Part shown: one piece after another, positions 1 through 7,278 of the stretch
Layout: every line of letters begins with the position of its first letter
Position numbering within the stretch: the stretch's first letter is position 1
NCBI GenBank assembly: GCA_913055575.1
Contig: CAJXLI010000008.1
Coordinates: 1-36,075 of the forward strand
Length of the DNA stretch: 36,075 nucleotides
DNA from: an uncultured Ectothiorhodospiraceae bacterium
Lineage (GTDB): Bacteria; Pseudomonadota; Gammaproteobacteria; Nitrococcales; Halorhodospiraceae
Direction: 5' to 3'
Notes under the pieces: model-generated
Seen by the model: the letters and a program-made list of their open reading frames with translations, nothing else
What the model was told of the DNA's origin: nothing
Database searches by the model: none
Position numbers and translations under genes: made by a program

Positions 1-432
1 TTCACCGGCATCCCGGACTTCGCCCCGGAGCTGTTCCGCCGGGTCGTGCTGCGCGACCCGATGCGCATGAAGGCCCTCCAGAAGGGGCTGGAGCAACTCT
101 GTGAAGAGGGCGCCACGCAGCTCTTCCGGCCGCTGCTCGGGGGGAGCTGGATCGTCGGCGCCGTGGGCAACCTGCAGTTCGACGTGACCGCCTACCGGTT
201 GCGCCAGGAGTACGGCGTGGAATGCACCTTCGAGGGGGTACAGGTCTACACCGCACGCTGGGTCAGCGCCGACGACCCGAAGATGATGGAACGCTTCCGG
301 GAGCGGAACGAGGCCAACCTGGCGTACGACGGCACCGGGGCGCTGGCCTACCTGGCGCCGACCCGGGCCAATCTCGAGCTGATCCAGGAGCGCTGGCCGG
401 ACGTGCACTTCTTCGCGACCCGGGACCGCTAG
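1..432 (+). CDS. prfC: Peptide chain release factor 3, C-terminal part (5' end outside window)
   Basis: RF3 is the GTPase that recycles RF1 and RF2 from the ribosome after translation termination. The reading frame is open from base 1 and ends in TAG at 430-432, giving the last 143 residues of a protein normally about 525 long. The visible part is the C-terminal RF3 domain. It begins [14 protein letters not shown], continues with [13 protein letters not shown] and [10 protein letters not shown], and ends with [13 protein letters not shown], all very close to what I know of E. coli PrfC. The GTPase domain lies upstream, outside the window. The gene converges on the TraB-family gene, with only six bases between the two stop codons and no clear terminator hairpin there. 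Identity is confident; nothing can be said about its start or promoter. Confidence 0.96.
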   Translation, partial: FTGIPDFAPELFRRVVLRDPMRMKALQKGLEQLCEEGATQLFRPLLGGSWIVGAVGNLQFDVTAYRLRQEYGVECTFEGVQVYTARWVSADDPKMMERFRERNEANLAYDGTGALAYLAPTRANLELIQERWPDVHFFATRDR

Positions 433-438
433 CGCGTC

Positions 439-1641
439 TCACGCAGCGAGCAGCCGCTCGATGATCCGCGCCCCTGCCAGGTAGGTACCGAGCGCCGAGC
501 CGAGGGAGGCGAAGAGGAACACGAGCAGCGTGCGCGCCACGCGGTTGGTCCACCAGCCGCGCCAGCGCATGATCTGCTGGCGCAGCTCACGGAAGTCCCC
601 CACCCGCGGCCGACGCACGGTCAGCTCGATGGCCGCGGCGACGAATCCCGCGCCGATGGTGGGGTTCAGCGAGGTCAGCGGGGCCGCGAGGAAGGCCCCC
701 ACCACGGTCACCGGATGCCCGTAGGCGAGGGCCGTGCCCACTGCCGACAGGCCCCCGTTGACCAGGAACCAGGTCCCGATCAGGCTCCAGCCGAGCTCCG
801 GGCTGCGGCTGAAGCCGATGGCGAAGCCGGACAGGACCACGGCGGCTACCAGGTAGGCCAGGTATCGCGGCCAGCGGGAAGGTGCCGGCATGCGCTCCAG
901 CGCCTCGCGCTCCGCGGCGGCACGCTCCGGGGGATGGCGGAGGTGCTCCGCGACGCCTTCCAGGTGCCCGGCGCCGAGGACGACCAGCACCCGGCCGTGG
1001 CGCCCGGCGCTGGTCTCCAGCAGCCGGGCGGCCATATAGCGGTCGCGCTCGGTGATCAGGGGCTGGTAGAGAGCGCGGCTGCCGTGTGCCAGCTCGCGGA
1101 AGGTCGATTCCAGCAGGTCGCCCTGCTTGAGGCGCTCGACCTCCTCGCTGCTGATCCGCTGCGAGGAGGCGAGGCTGCCGATGACCCCCGCCAGGAGCCC
1201 GAAGCGTTGCCACCACGGCACGTTACGGTAGAGCCGGCGCATGGTTACGCCCACCTCGCGGTCGGCGAGGATCAGCTCCGCCCCCTGGCTGCCGGCTTCC
1301 TCCGCAGCGGCCTTCATCTCGGCGCCGGGCTCGACCCCTAGCTGCTCCGCCAGCCGTTGCTGGTAGGCGCCCAGGGCCAGGCTCGCCATAACCAGGCCAC
1401 CGCGGCCGGAGCGCAGGACCTGGAACAGGTCCATCCGCTCCAGGTAATCCGGCTCCCGGAAGGCCCGCAGGCGGCTCTCGCACAGCTCGACGGCCACCGC
1501 GTCGTAGCTGCCGTGGCGGATCTCCTCGGTGACCTCATCGGTGCTCGCCCGGGAGATGTGGGCAGTGCCGAGGAGAACGAACTCCGTGCCGTCGACGGTG
1601 ACGTGCTTGCGCGGACCGGCTGGCTTGTGCTCTGGCATCAT
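439..1641 (-). CDS. TraB/PrgY family membrane protein
   Basis: This 400-residue protein belongs to the TraB/PrgY (pheromone-shutdown-like) family. Plasmid PrgY lowers peptide pheromone activity in enterococci, but the role of the chromosomal homologues is unknown, so no function is assigned. The N-terminal half carries the family signatures: LLGTAHIS at about residues 23-30, AVELCESR near 50, and LVVLGAGHLEG around 220-230. These conserved Gly and His residues suggest a protease-like or Tiki-like fold, which is family knowledge. The C-terminal 150 residues hold several hydrophobic stretches (for example YLAYLVAAVVLSGF, LVNGGLSAVGTALA and LLVFLFASLGSALG), which predict three or four membrane segments. 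The start is one of two adjacent ATG codons (1641 or 1638), with GGGAAG upstream. It is divergent from mtfA and convergent with prfC, so it is probably transcribed alone. Confidence 0.85.
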   Translation of the reverse strand: MMPEHKPAGPRKHVTVDGTEFVLLGTAHISRASTDEVTEEIRHGSYDAVAVELCESRLRAFREPDYLERMDLFQVLRSGRGGLVMASLALGAYQQRLAEQLGVEPGAEMKAAAEEAGSQGAELILADREVGVTMRRLYRNVPWWQRFGLLAGVIGSLASSQRISSEEVERLKQGDLLESTFRELAHGSRALYQPLITERDRYMAARLLETSAGRHGRVLVVLGAGHLEGVAEHLRHPPERAAAEREALERMPAPSRWPRYLAYLVAAVVLSGFAIGFSRSPELGWSLIGTWFLVNGGLSAVGTALAYGHPVTVVGAFLAAPLTSLNPTIGAGFVAAAIELTVRRPRVGDFRELRQQIMRWRGWWTNRVARTLLVFLFASLGSALGTYLAGARIIERLLAA

Positions 1642-1671
1642 TGACTTCCCATCGACAGGGGCGAGGATTAT
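1641..1671 (+). promoter_or_regulatory. Possible sigma70-type promoter for mtfA
   Basis: TTGACT (1641-1646) matches five of six -35 consensus bases, and GATTAT (1666-1671) matches four of six -10 bases. The 19-bp spacer is longer than ideal. Transcription would begin near 1678, about 30 bases before the mtfA start. The -35 box overlaps the start codons of the divergent TraB-family gene. This is a pattern match only. Confidence 0.3.
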
Positions 1672-1709
1672 GACGCAGCCGAACCCCCGACCCCAAGGAG
1701 AGCGTCGCC

Positions 1710-2471
1710 TTGGGCTGGCTACGTAACCGGCGCCGGCGCCGTGCGGCTCGACGCCGCCGGCTCTCGCCGACGGCGTGGGCCCGGGGCGAGGCCGCGCTCC
1801 CCGGACTACGCCGCCTCGATCCTGGAGCTCGGCAGCGGCTGGAGGCGACCGCCGTCGCCTTCGCCGCGGAGAAGCGATTCGAGGGGGTCGCCGACGTCCA
1901 GGCGGACCAGGCAGCGATCGATACGGTCGCCCTGCAGGCGGCTGTCCCCGTGCTCGAGCTCGGCCTCGACTGGTACGCGCCCTGGACGACGGTGCTGCTG
2001 TACCCGGCTAGCTTCGTGGCCACGCACGAGTACCAGGATGAGGACGGTGTCGTGCACGTGGCGCGCGGGCCGCTGATCGGGGAGGCCTGGGTGGCCGGCC
2101 CGCTGGTGCTCTCCCTCGAGGACGCCCTGGCGCCGGTGGCGGGGACGAATGTGGTCATCCACGAGTGCGCGCACAAGCTCGACATGCGCCAGGGCCATAG
2201 CAACGGCCTGCCACCTCTGCCCCGGTCGATGCCCGTCGAGGCGTGGTCCGCGGCCTTCGAGCACGCCTATGCGGATCTACGGAACCGCACGGACGAGGGC
2301 ATGCAGGAGGGCGGTCACGGGGCGCCGCTGGACGTCTACGCCGCCCAGGACCCCGCGGAGTTCTTCGCCGTGGCGACGGAGACCTTCTTCGTGGCGCCGT
2401 CGCGTCTGCGCCGCGGCTACCCCGACGTCTACCACCAGCTGGCGCAATTCTACGGCTGGTCCCTGGCGTGA
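1710..2471 (+). CDS. mtfA: MtfA zinc-dependent peptidase
   Basis: MtfA is a cytosolic zinc aminopeptidase. In E. coli it binds the repressor Mlc and so modulates expression of the glucose phosphotransferase system; whether this organism has Mlc cannot be seen here. The 253 residues are close to the 265 of the E. coli protein. The gluzincin motif is visible as VIHECAHKLDM (HExxH), and a later conserved segment, DPAEFFAVATETFF, carries the expected glutamate of the third zinc ligand. The C-terminal QFYGW also fits the family. The start is taken as TTG at 1710 because AAGGAG at 1695-1700 stands nine bases upstream and the Arg-rich MGWLRNRRRRR beginning is plausible. No ATG or GTG is better placed. 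It converges on prpE across a strong hairpin. Confidence 0.9.
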   Translation: MGWLRNRRRRRAARRRRLSPTAWARGEAALPGLRRLDPGARQRLEATAVAFAAEKRFEGVADVQADQAAIDTVALQAAVPVLELGLDWYAPWTTVLLYPASFVATHEYQDEDGVVHVARGPLIGEAWVAGPLVLSLEDALAPVAGTNVVIHECAHKLDMRQGHSNGLPPLPRSMPVEAWSAAFEHAYADLRNRTDEGMQEGGHGAPLDVYAAQDPAEFFAVATETFFVAPSRLRRGYPDVYHQLAQFYGWSLA

Positions 2472-2507
2472 CGGGCAGGGGAGGAGAAGGCGCAGCGAGG
2501 GTGCGAG

Positions 2508-2544
2508 ACGCGGCGCCGGAGCCCGCCGGGCTCCGGCGCCGCGT
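2508..2544. terminator. Perfect 17-bp hairpin between mtfA and prpE (bidirectional terminator candidate)
   Basis: Bases 2508-2524 and 2528-2544 are exact reverse complements around a 3-base loop (gcc), giving a 17-bp, almost wholly G+C stem. It lies between the convergent stop codons of mtfA (2471) and prpE (2563), where a two-way terminator is expected. No T-tract follows on either strand, so it is not a textbook intrinsic terminator. It could act with Rho or as a 3'-end RNA stabiliser. Confidence 0.65.
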
Positions 2545-2562
2545 GCACCACTCGCCGATGCG

Positions 2563-4455
2563 CTAGCGTAGCCCGTACGCCTGCATCGCCTCGTCGATCT
2601 CGTCGAGGCTTGTCGGGTCGTCGATGGTAGAGGGTGTCGCCAGCTGCTCACGCTCTTGTCCGGCGAGCGTCCGGATGCTCTTGCGCAGGATCTTCCCCGA
2701 GCGCGTCTTGGGTAGCTTGTCGACCACCGCTACCCGGCGCAGGGCGGCAAAGGCGCCGATCTCGTTGCGGATCATCTGTGCCAGCTCCTCCTCGATGCGC
2801 TCTGCCGAGAGCTCGACGCCGTCCTTGGGGACTACGAAGGCCACCGGTAGCTCGCCCTTGTACTCGTCCTGGATGCCCACCACAGCGCACTCCGCCACCG
2901 CCCGGTGGTTGCCGATGATCTCCTCCATCTCACCGGTGGAAAGGCGGTGGCCGGCAACGTTGATGACGTCGTCTACCCGGCCCATGACGAAGACGTATCC
3001 GTCCTCATCGATATAGCCCGCATCCGAGGTGTCGTAGTAGCCCGGGAAGCGGTCTAGGTACGATTGGCGGAAGCGCGCCTCGTCGTGCCACAGCGTCGGC
3101 AGGCAGCCCGGGGGCAGGGGCAGCCGGATGGCGAGATTGCCCTGCTCACCGGCGGGTACCTCGCGCCCGCTATCGTCGAGGATCCGGATGTCGTAGCCGG
3201 CGACCGGGAGGGTGGCGGAGCCGCTCTTGACCGGCATGGGCTCGATGCCCATGGGATTGGCGACGATGGGCCAGCCGGTCTCGGTCTGCCACCAGTGGTC
3301 GATCACCGGCCGCTGAAGCGTGTCGGCGAGCCATTCGTAGGTGGGCGGATCGAGGCGCTCACCGGCAACGAAGACGTTTTCCAGGCAGGAGATATCGTAG
3401 TCGCCCAGCAGTCGCGCCTCCGGATCCTCCTTCTTGACCGCCCGGAAGGCCGTCGGCGCGGTGAAGAAGGCCTTGGCGCGGTACTCGGAGATCACCCGCC
3501 AGAAGGCCCCGGCATCCGGAGTCCGGACCGGCTTGCCCTCGTAGACGATCGTCGTGCAGCCGCGGATCAGGGGGCCGTAGACGATGTAGGAGTGGCCCAC
3601 GATCCAGCCGACGTCCGAGGCGGTCCAGAAGATCTCGCCGGGGTGCATGTCGTAGACGGCGCCCATGCTCCAGTTCAGTGCCACCGCATAGCCGCCGCTG
3701 TCGCGCACCACGCCCTTGGGCTTACCGGTGGTACCGGAGGTATAGAGGATGTAGAGCGGGTCGGTAGCATCCACCGGCACCGGCTCCGCGGGCGCAGCTC
3801 GGGCCATCTGCTCGTGCCAGTCGAGGTCACGCCCGGGTGTCCACGAGACCGCCGCCTGCGGCCGGGGTACATAGACGACGTGCTCTGGGGCGTGGCCCGC
3901 TCGTTGGAGCGCTTCATCGATGAGCGGCTGGTACGGGATGATGCGGTCGAACTCGATCCCGCAGCTCGCCGAGATGACCAATCTCGGTTGGGCGTCGTCG
4001 ATGCGGGTGGCCAGCTCGTTAGCGGCGAAGCCGCCGAAGACCACCGAGTGGATGGCCCCGAGGCGGGCACAAGCGAGCATGGCGATCACCGCTTCGGGGA
4101 TCATGGGCATGTAGATGACCACTCGGTCGCCGTGCCCCACCCCTAGATCACGCAACATGCCAGCGGCGTAGGCCACCGCATCACGCAGCTCGCGGTAGGT
4201 ATAGGCCGAGCGGTTGCCAGTGACGGGAGAATCGTAAAGGAGGGCGTTCTGCTCCCCGCGGCCGGCGTTGACGTGGGCGTCGAGGGCGAGCTGGGAGACG
4301 TTGAGCCGGCCGCCTCGGAACCAGCGCTGGCGCCCCTCTTCATCCTGGCTCAGCGCCTGCCGGGGCGGCTCCATCCAGGACAGCTGCTGTGCCTGCTCCA
4401 TCCAGAAGCCCTCCGGGTCGCGGAGGGAGGCCTCGTAGATCTCGCGGTAGCTCAT
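2563..4455 (-). CDS. prpE: Propionyl-CoA synthetase (propionate--CoA ligase)
   Basis: This enzyme activates propionate with ATP and CoA through a propionyl-AMP intermediate, the entry step of propionate use. The protein is 630 residues, like Salmonella PrpE, and belongs to the AMP-forming acyl-CoA synthetases. The phosphate-binding loop YTSGTTGKPKG, the WWQTETGWP core motif and DVGWIVGHSYIVYGP are clear. The C-terminal catalytic lysine sits in KTRSGKILRKS (K588), the site acetylated in this family. The N-terminal SYREIYEASLRDPEGFW is typical of PrpE rather than Acs. ATG at 4455 is preferred because GGAGGAGA lies just upstream; a TTG at 4470 would add five residues. No prpB, prpC or prpD is nearby, so the methylcitrate pathway is not encoded alongside. 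It lies downstream of mobB, about 150 bases away, and probably has its own promoter. Acetyl-CoA synthetase is the main alternative, and less likely. Confidence 0.92.
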   Translation of the reverse strand: MSYREIYEASLRDPEGFWMEQAQQLSWMEPPRQALSQDEEGRQRWFRGGRLNVSQLALDAHVNAGRGEQNALLYDSPVTGNRSAYTYRELRDAVAYAAGMLRDLGVGHGDRVVIYMPMIPEAVIAMLACARLGAIHSVVFGGFAANELATRIDDAQPRLVISASCGIEFDRIIPYQPLIDEALQRAGHAPEHVVYVPRPQAAVSWTPGRDLDWHEQMARAAPAEPVPVDATDPLYILYTSGTTGKPKGVVRDSGGYAVALNWSMGAVYDMHPGEIFWTASDVGWIVGHSYIVYGPLIRGCTTIVYEGKPVRTPDAGAFWRVISEYRAKAFFTAPTAFRAVKKEDPEARLLGDYDISCLENVFVAGERLDPPTYEWLADTLQRPVIDHWWQTETGWPIVANPMGIEPMPVKSGSATLPVAGYDIRILDDSGREVPAGEQGNLAIRLPLPPGCLPTLWHDEARFRQSYLDRFPGYYDTSDAGYIDEDGYVFVMGRVDDVINVAGHRLSTGEMEEIIGNHRAVAECAVVGIQDEYKGELPVAFVVPKDGVELSAERIEEELAQMIRNEIGAFAALRRVAVVDKLPKTRSGKILRKSIRTLAGQEREQLATPSTIDDPTSLDEIDEAMQAYGLR

Positions 4456-4603
4456 GGGGATCTCCTCCAATGGTCGGTCTGTCGCCGCCCCTGAGCCCGC
4501 TCGGTTGCCGCAGTGCAGGCGGGCTTTCGGTAAAGGGTAGGTCCAATCTATCCGCCTAGCGGGGTGCCGGGAAGGGGGACACCCCTCATGTAACTAATTG
4601 ATT

Positions 4604-5221
4604 TTATCGTTGATTGTACGGCGCCAGGGTGCCACCGAGCCGCGCGCCGATGGCCCGAGCGCAGCGGATGACGAACGCAGCCGCCTGCCGGTGGTCGTCC
4701 AGGTCGAGGCAGGGCAGACGTCCCGGCACGGCCGCAGGATCGTCCGTAGCCACCCCCAGGACGGCAGGATCCGCCAGATCGGGCGGCTCGCTCCGCACAC
4801 TATCGACCGCGATCTTGCCTACGCCGCTGTGGCGGAAGCCCTCGGCGAGCACGAGATCCGTGCGCGTCCAGTCGAGCGCCTTCAGGCGCTCGCTGAGCAG
4901 GTCGTCACGCTCCTCGGTCGGCGTCTCCGACAGCAGGGCCCAGCGCTGCGCCGAGACGATCAGCACCTGCTCGGCACCAGCCTCCCGGACGCGATAGCTG
5001 TCCTTACCCGGCCGGTCCAGGTCGAAGCCGTGGTGGGCGTGCTTGACGACGGCCGGGCGCCAGCCACTGCGCCGGAGGTGCTCGACCATGCCACCTATCA
5101 GGGTCGTCTTGCCCGTGCCGGACGGTCCGGTCACGGCAATGACCGGTCCCGGAGCGTCGACGGCGGCGGCCCGGTCCAGGGCTGCCGGCGGGGGTAAGGC
5201 TTCGGCATCGAAGGTGGGCAC
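4604..5221 (-). CDS. mobB: Molybdopterin-guanine dinucleotide biosynthesis adaptor MobB
   Basis: MobB is a GTP-binding P-loop protein that assists MobA in attaching GMP to molybdopterin, the last step in making bis-MGD cofactor for DMSO-reductase-family enzymes. The 205-residue protein has a Walker A motif GPSGTGKTTL (about residues 33-42), then the family motifs VVKHAHHGFDLDRPGKDSYR and VLAEGFRHSGVGKI. E. coli MobB is about 170 residues; the extra length here is an N-terminal Ala/Pro-rich tail of about 25 residues ahead of the P-loop. The start is GTG at 5221 with AGGGAGG upstream. A start closer to the P-loop would need another codon, and none with a good ribosome site stands out. It is divergent from the dehydrogenase at 5316. 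No mobA or moa gene is in the window. Confidence 0.9.
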   Translation of the reverse strand: MPTFDAEALPPPAALDRAAAVDAPGPVIAVTGPSGTGKTTLIGGMVEHLRRSGWRPAVVKHAHHGFDLDRPGKDSYRVREAGAEQVLIVSAQRWALLSETPTEERDDLLSERLKALDWTRTDLVLAEGFRHSGVGKIAVDSVRSEPPDLADPAVLGVATDDPAAVPGRLPCLDLDDHRQAAAFVIRCARAIGARLGGTLAPYNQR

Positions 5222-5315
5222 AGGTAGCCTCCCTACTCGCAGCCAGCCCCGATCCTAGAATAGGGTAGCGGCCACCGTGCAACGTACCGTCCCGCAGCGA
5301 TCAAGGGGGGGAGGC

Positions 5316-6284
5316 ATGGAGACGGTGTTCCTGGACGGCGGATCGCTCGATCGAGGCGATCTCGACCTGCAGCCGCTTCGCGAGGCGGCCGGACGACTGA
5401 TTTGCTATCCCCGGACCCATCCGGAGGCCATCCTGGCCCGGCTAGAGGGGGTGGAGGCGGCCATCGTCAACAAGGTCCCCCTGGACGCGGATACCCTGGC
5501 CGCGCTGCCTCAGCTGCGCTTGATCGCCGTCGCTGCCACAGGGACCAACAATGTCGATCTCGAGGCTGCCCGGGCGCACGGTATCACCGTCACCCATTGC
5601 CGGGATTACGGTACGGCGGCGGTGGCGCAGCACGTGCTCGCCTTCATGCTGGACCACTTCACGCGCATCTCCGCGGCGACGAGCCGCGTTCGCGCCGGTG
5701 AGTGGTCGCGGAGCCCGCACTTCTGCCTGATCGATCCGGCCACACGGGAGCTGGCCGGGAAGCGGCTCGGCATCGTCGGCTACGGCACCCTGGGCCAGCG
5801 CGTGGCGCAACTCGCCGAGGCCCTGGGCATGGAGATACGGATCGCCGAGCACCGCGGGGCGAGGGCGATCCGTACCGGGCGCTGGGCCTTCGAGCAGGTT
5901 CTGCAGGAGGTGGATGTGCTGAGCCTCCACTGCCCGTTGACCCCGCAGACGCGCGGGCTGATCGACCGTGAGGCCCTGCGCGCGATGCGCAGCGATGCGC
6001 TGCTGATCAATACGGCGCGCGGCGGCCTGGTCGACGAGCCTGCGCTGGCCGAGGCGCTGCGTGGCGGTGCGCTGGCAGGGGCAGCGCTGGACGTGCTGGC
6101 GCAAGAGCCCCCGCCGCCGGATCACCCCTTGCTGGCCGAAGACCTGCCCAACTGCACGGTCACGCCGCACAGCGCCTGGACGGCGGTGGAGGCCCGGCAG
6201 CGGATCGTGCACCAGCTCAGCGAGGCACTGGCCGCTGCAGCGGCCGGACGCAAGCCATCGAACTGCGTTGTCGCGCCCGTTTAG
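5316..6284 (+). CDS. D-2-hydroxyacid dehydrogenase (hydroxypyruvate/glyoxylate reductase type)
   Basis: This is a 322-residue NAD(P)-dependent D-isomer 2-hydroxyacid dehydrogenase. Its closest functional group is probably glycerate dehydrogenase (hydroxypyruvate reductase), but the substrate cannot be fixed from sequence. The Rossmann motif is GIVGYGTLGQRV, around residue 150. The catalytic arginine is in NTARGGLVDE, the glutamate in DVLAQEPPPPDHPLL and the histidine in TPHSAWT. The N-terminal NKVPLDADTLAALPQLRLIAV is the usual substrate-domain segment. ATG at 5316 is chosen because a strong GGGGGGGAGG ribosome site ends about three bases upstream; an upstream GTG at 5277 lacks one. It is first of three plus-strand metabolic genes, 73 bases ahead of the SDR gene. 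Phosphoglycerate dehydrogenase is unlikely because no C-terminal ACT domain is present. Confidence 0.88.
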   Translation: METVFLDGGSLDRGDLDLQPLREAAGRLICYPRTHPEAILARLEGVEAAIVNKVPLDADTLAALPQLRLIAVAATGTNNVDLEAARAHGITVTHCRDYGTAAVAQHVLAFMLDHFTRISAATSRVRAGEWSRSPHFCLIDPATRELAGKRLGIVGYGTLGQRVAQLAEALGMEIRIAEHRGARAIRTGRWAFEQVLQEVDVLSLHCPLTPQTRGLIDREALRAMRSDALLINTARGGLVDEPALAEALRGGALAGAALDVLAQEPPPPDHPLLAEDLPNCTVTPHSAWTAVEARQRIVHQLSEALAAAAAGRKPSNCVVAPV

Positions 6285-6357
6285 CTAGAATGCACACCCG
6301 GCTCACGGCGCGGTCGGCCAGGCTCAGGCGTGCAATGGCGATGGAGGATAGGCCTAG

Positions 6358-7131
6358 ATGAAGTGGCAAGCGGACGATCTAGCTGTGGTGACCGGCGGTA
6401 GCGGTGGACTGGGCCGCGCACTGGTGCGGGACCTGGCCAGCGCCGGCCTCCGGGTGCTGGCCGTGGGCCGGCGTGCTGAGGCCCTGGCGGAGACGGCCGC
6501 GCCGAATACCGACCGGATCCAGACGGTCGCCGCCGACATCGGGGATCCTGAAGGGCGGGCGCGCGTCGTGGCGGCGGTCCGAGGCGCTCGTGTTCGCACG
6601 GTGATTCACAATGCCGGCGTCCTGGAGCCGGTGCGGCCGCTGCGTGATGTCGATGTCGCCAGCTGGCGCTACGCCATGGCCGTCAATCTGGAGGCGCCGG
6701 TCTTCCTGACCCAGGGGCTGTTGCCGCTCATGGATCAGGCCAGCCGGGTACTGCACATCTCATCGGGCGCGGCGCACCGGCCGTCCCAGGGCTGGGGCGC
6801 CTACTGTGCCAGCAAGTCGGCCCTGTACATGGTCTACCAGGTCTACCGCGAGGAGCTCCGGCAGGACGGGGTGCTCGTCGGCTCCGTACGGCCGGGCGTG
6901 GTCGATACCCCGATGCAGGCGCATATCCGCCAGCAGACGCCGGACCACTTCCCGGCGGTGGAGCGCTTCGTCAAGCTCAAGGAGAATGGCCAGCTGTACG
7001 CCCCCGAGGATGCTGCCGACTTTATCCTGTGGGTCCTGTTCAAGACCGGGGATAAGCAGTTCACCGAGCAAGAGTGGAACATCGGCGACAGCGAGCATTA
7101 CCAGCGCTGGCGTGAAACGCGCCGGAGCTGA
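6358..7131 (+). CDS. Short-chain dehydrogenase/reductase (SDR), substrate unknown
   Basis: This 257-residue protein is a classical SDR oxidoreductase. The cofactor motif TGGSGGLG is near residue 13, the structural motif HNAG near 82, and the catalytic Ser-Tyr-Lys set is visible as ISSGAA followed by YCASK. The RPGVVDTPM segment after the active site is also typical. A basic residue after the glycine-rich loop (AVGRRAEAL) suggests NADPH preference. The C-terminal extension with FKTGDKQFTEQEWNIGD resembles the sepiapterin-reductase/benzil-reductase-like SDR group rather than FabG, but the substrate is not known. The start ATG has GGAGGAT at 6342-6348. It may share a transcript with the upstream dehydrogenase; an isolated TAGAAT at 6286-6291 has no matching -35 box. 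Confidence 0.88.
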   Translation: MKWQADDLAVVTGGSGGLGRALVRDLASAGLRVLAVGRRAEALAETAAPNTDRIQTVAADIGDPEGRARVVAAVRGARVRTVIHNAGVLEPVRPLRDVDVASWRYAMAVNLEAPVFLTQGLLPLMDQASRVLHISSGAAHRPSQGWGAYCASKSALYMVYQVYREELRQDGVLVGSVRPGVVDTPMQAHIRQQTPDHFPAVERFVKLKENGQLYAPEDAADFILWVLFKTGDKQFTEQEWNIGDSEHYQRWRETRRS

Positions 7132-7165
7132 CACCAGGATCGTGGGGGCGATGGCGATGCCATCC

Positions 7166-7247
7166 TGTATTTAACATAATATACCTTCCGCGAACCCGAG
7201 GCTGACTCGAGGCGCCCATCCAGGCGCTGGCTGCAGTCTATTATAAT
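7166..7247 (+). promoter_or_regulatory. AT-rich patches with -10-like boxes upstream of the class V aminotransferase
   Basis: Two AT-rich islands interrupt otherwise G+C-rich sequence between the SDR and aminotransferase genes. One runs around 7168-7184 (tatttaacataatatacc). The other contains an exact TATAAT at 7242-7247, 31 bases before the aminotransferase ATG. I find no good -35 box at the right distance for either, so this is a likely promoter region rather than a defined promoter. Confidence 0.3.
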
Positions 7248-7278
7248 CCCCGGACAAGCCGCAGGCAGCGAGGCCTTG

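Noticed and set aside
3064..4146. 360-codon plus-strand frame opposite prpE
   Set aside because: Antisense shadow of prpE, with no recognisable domain.
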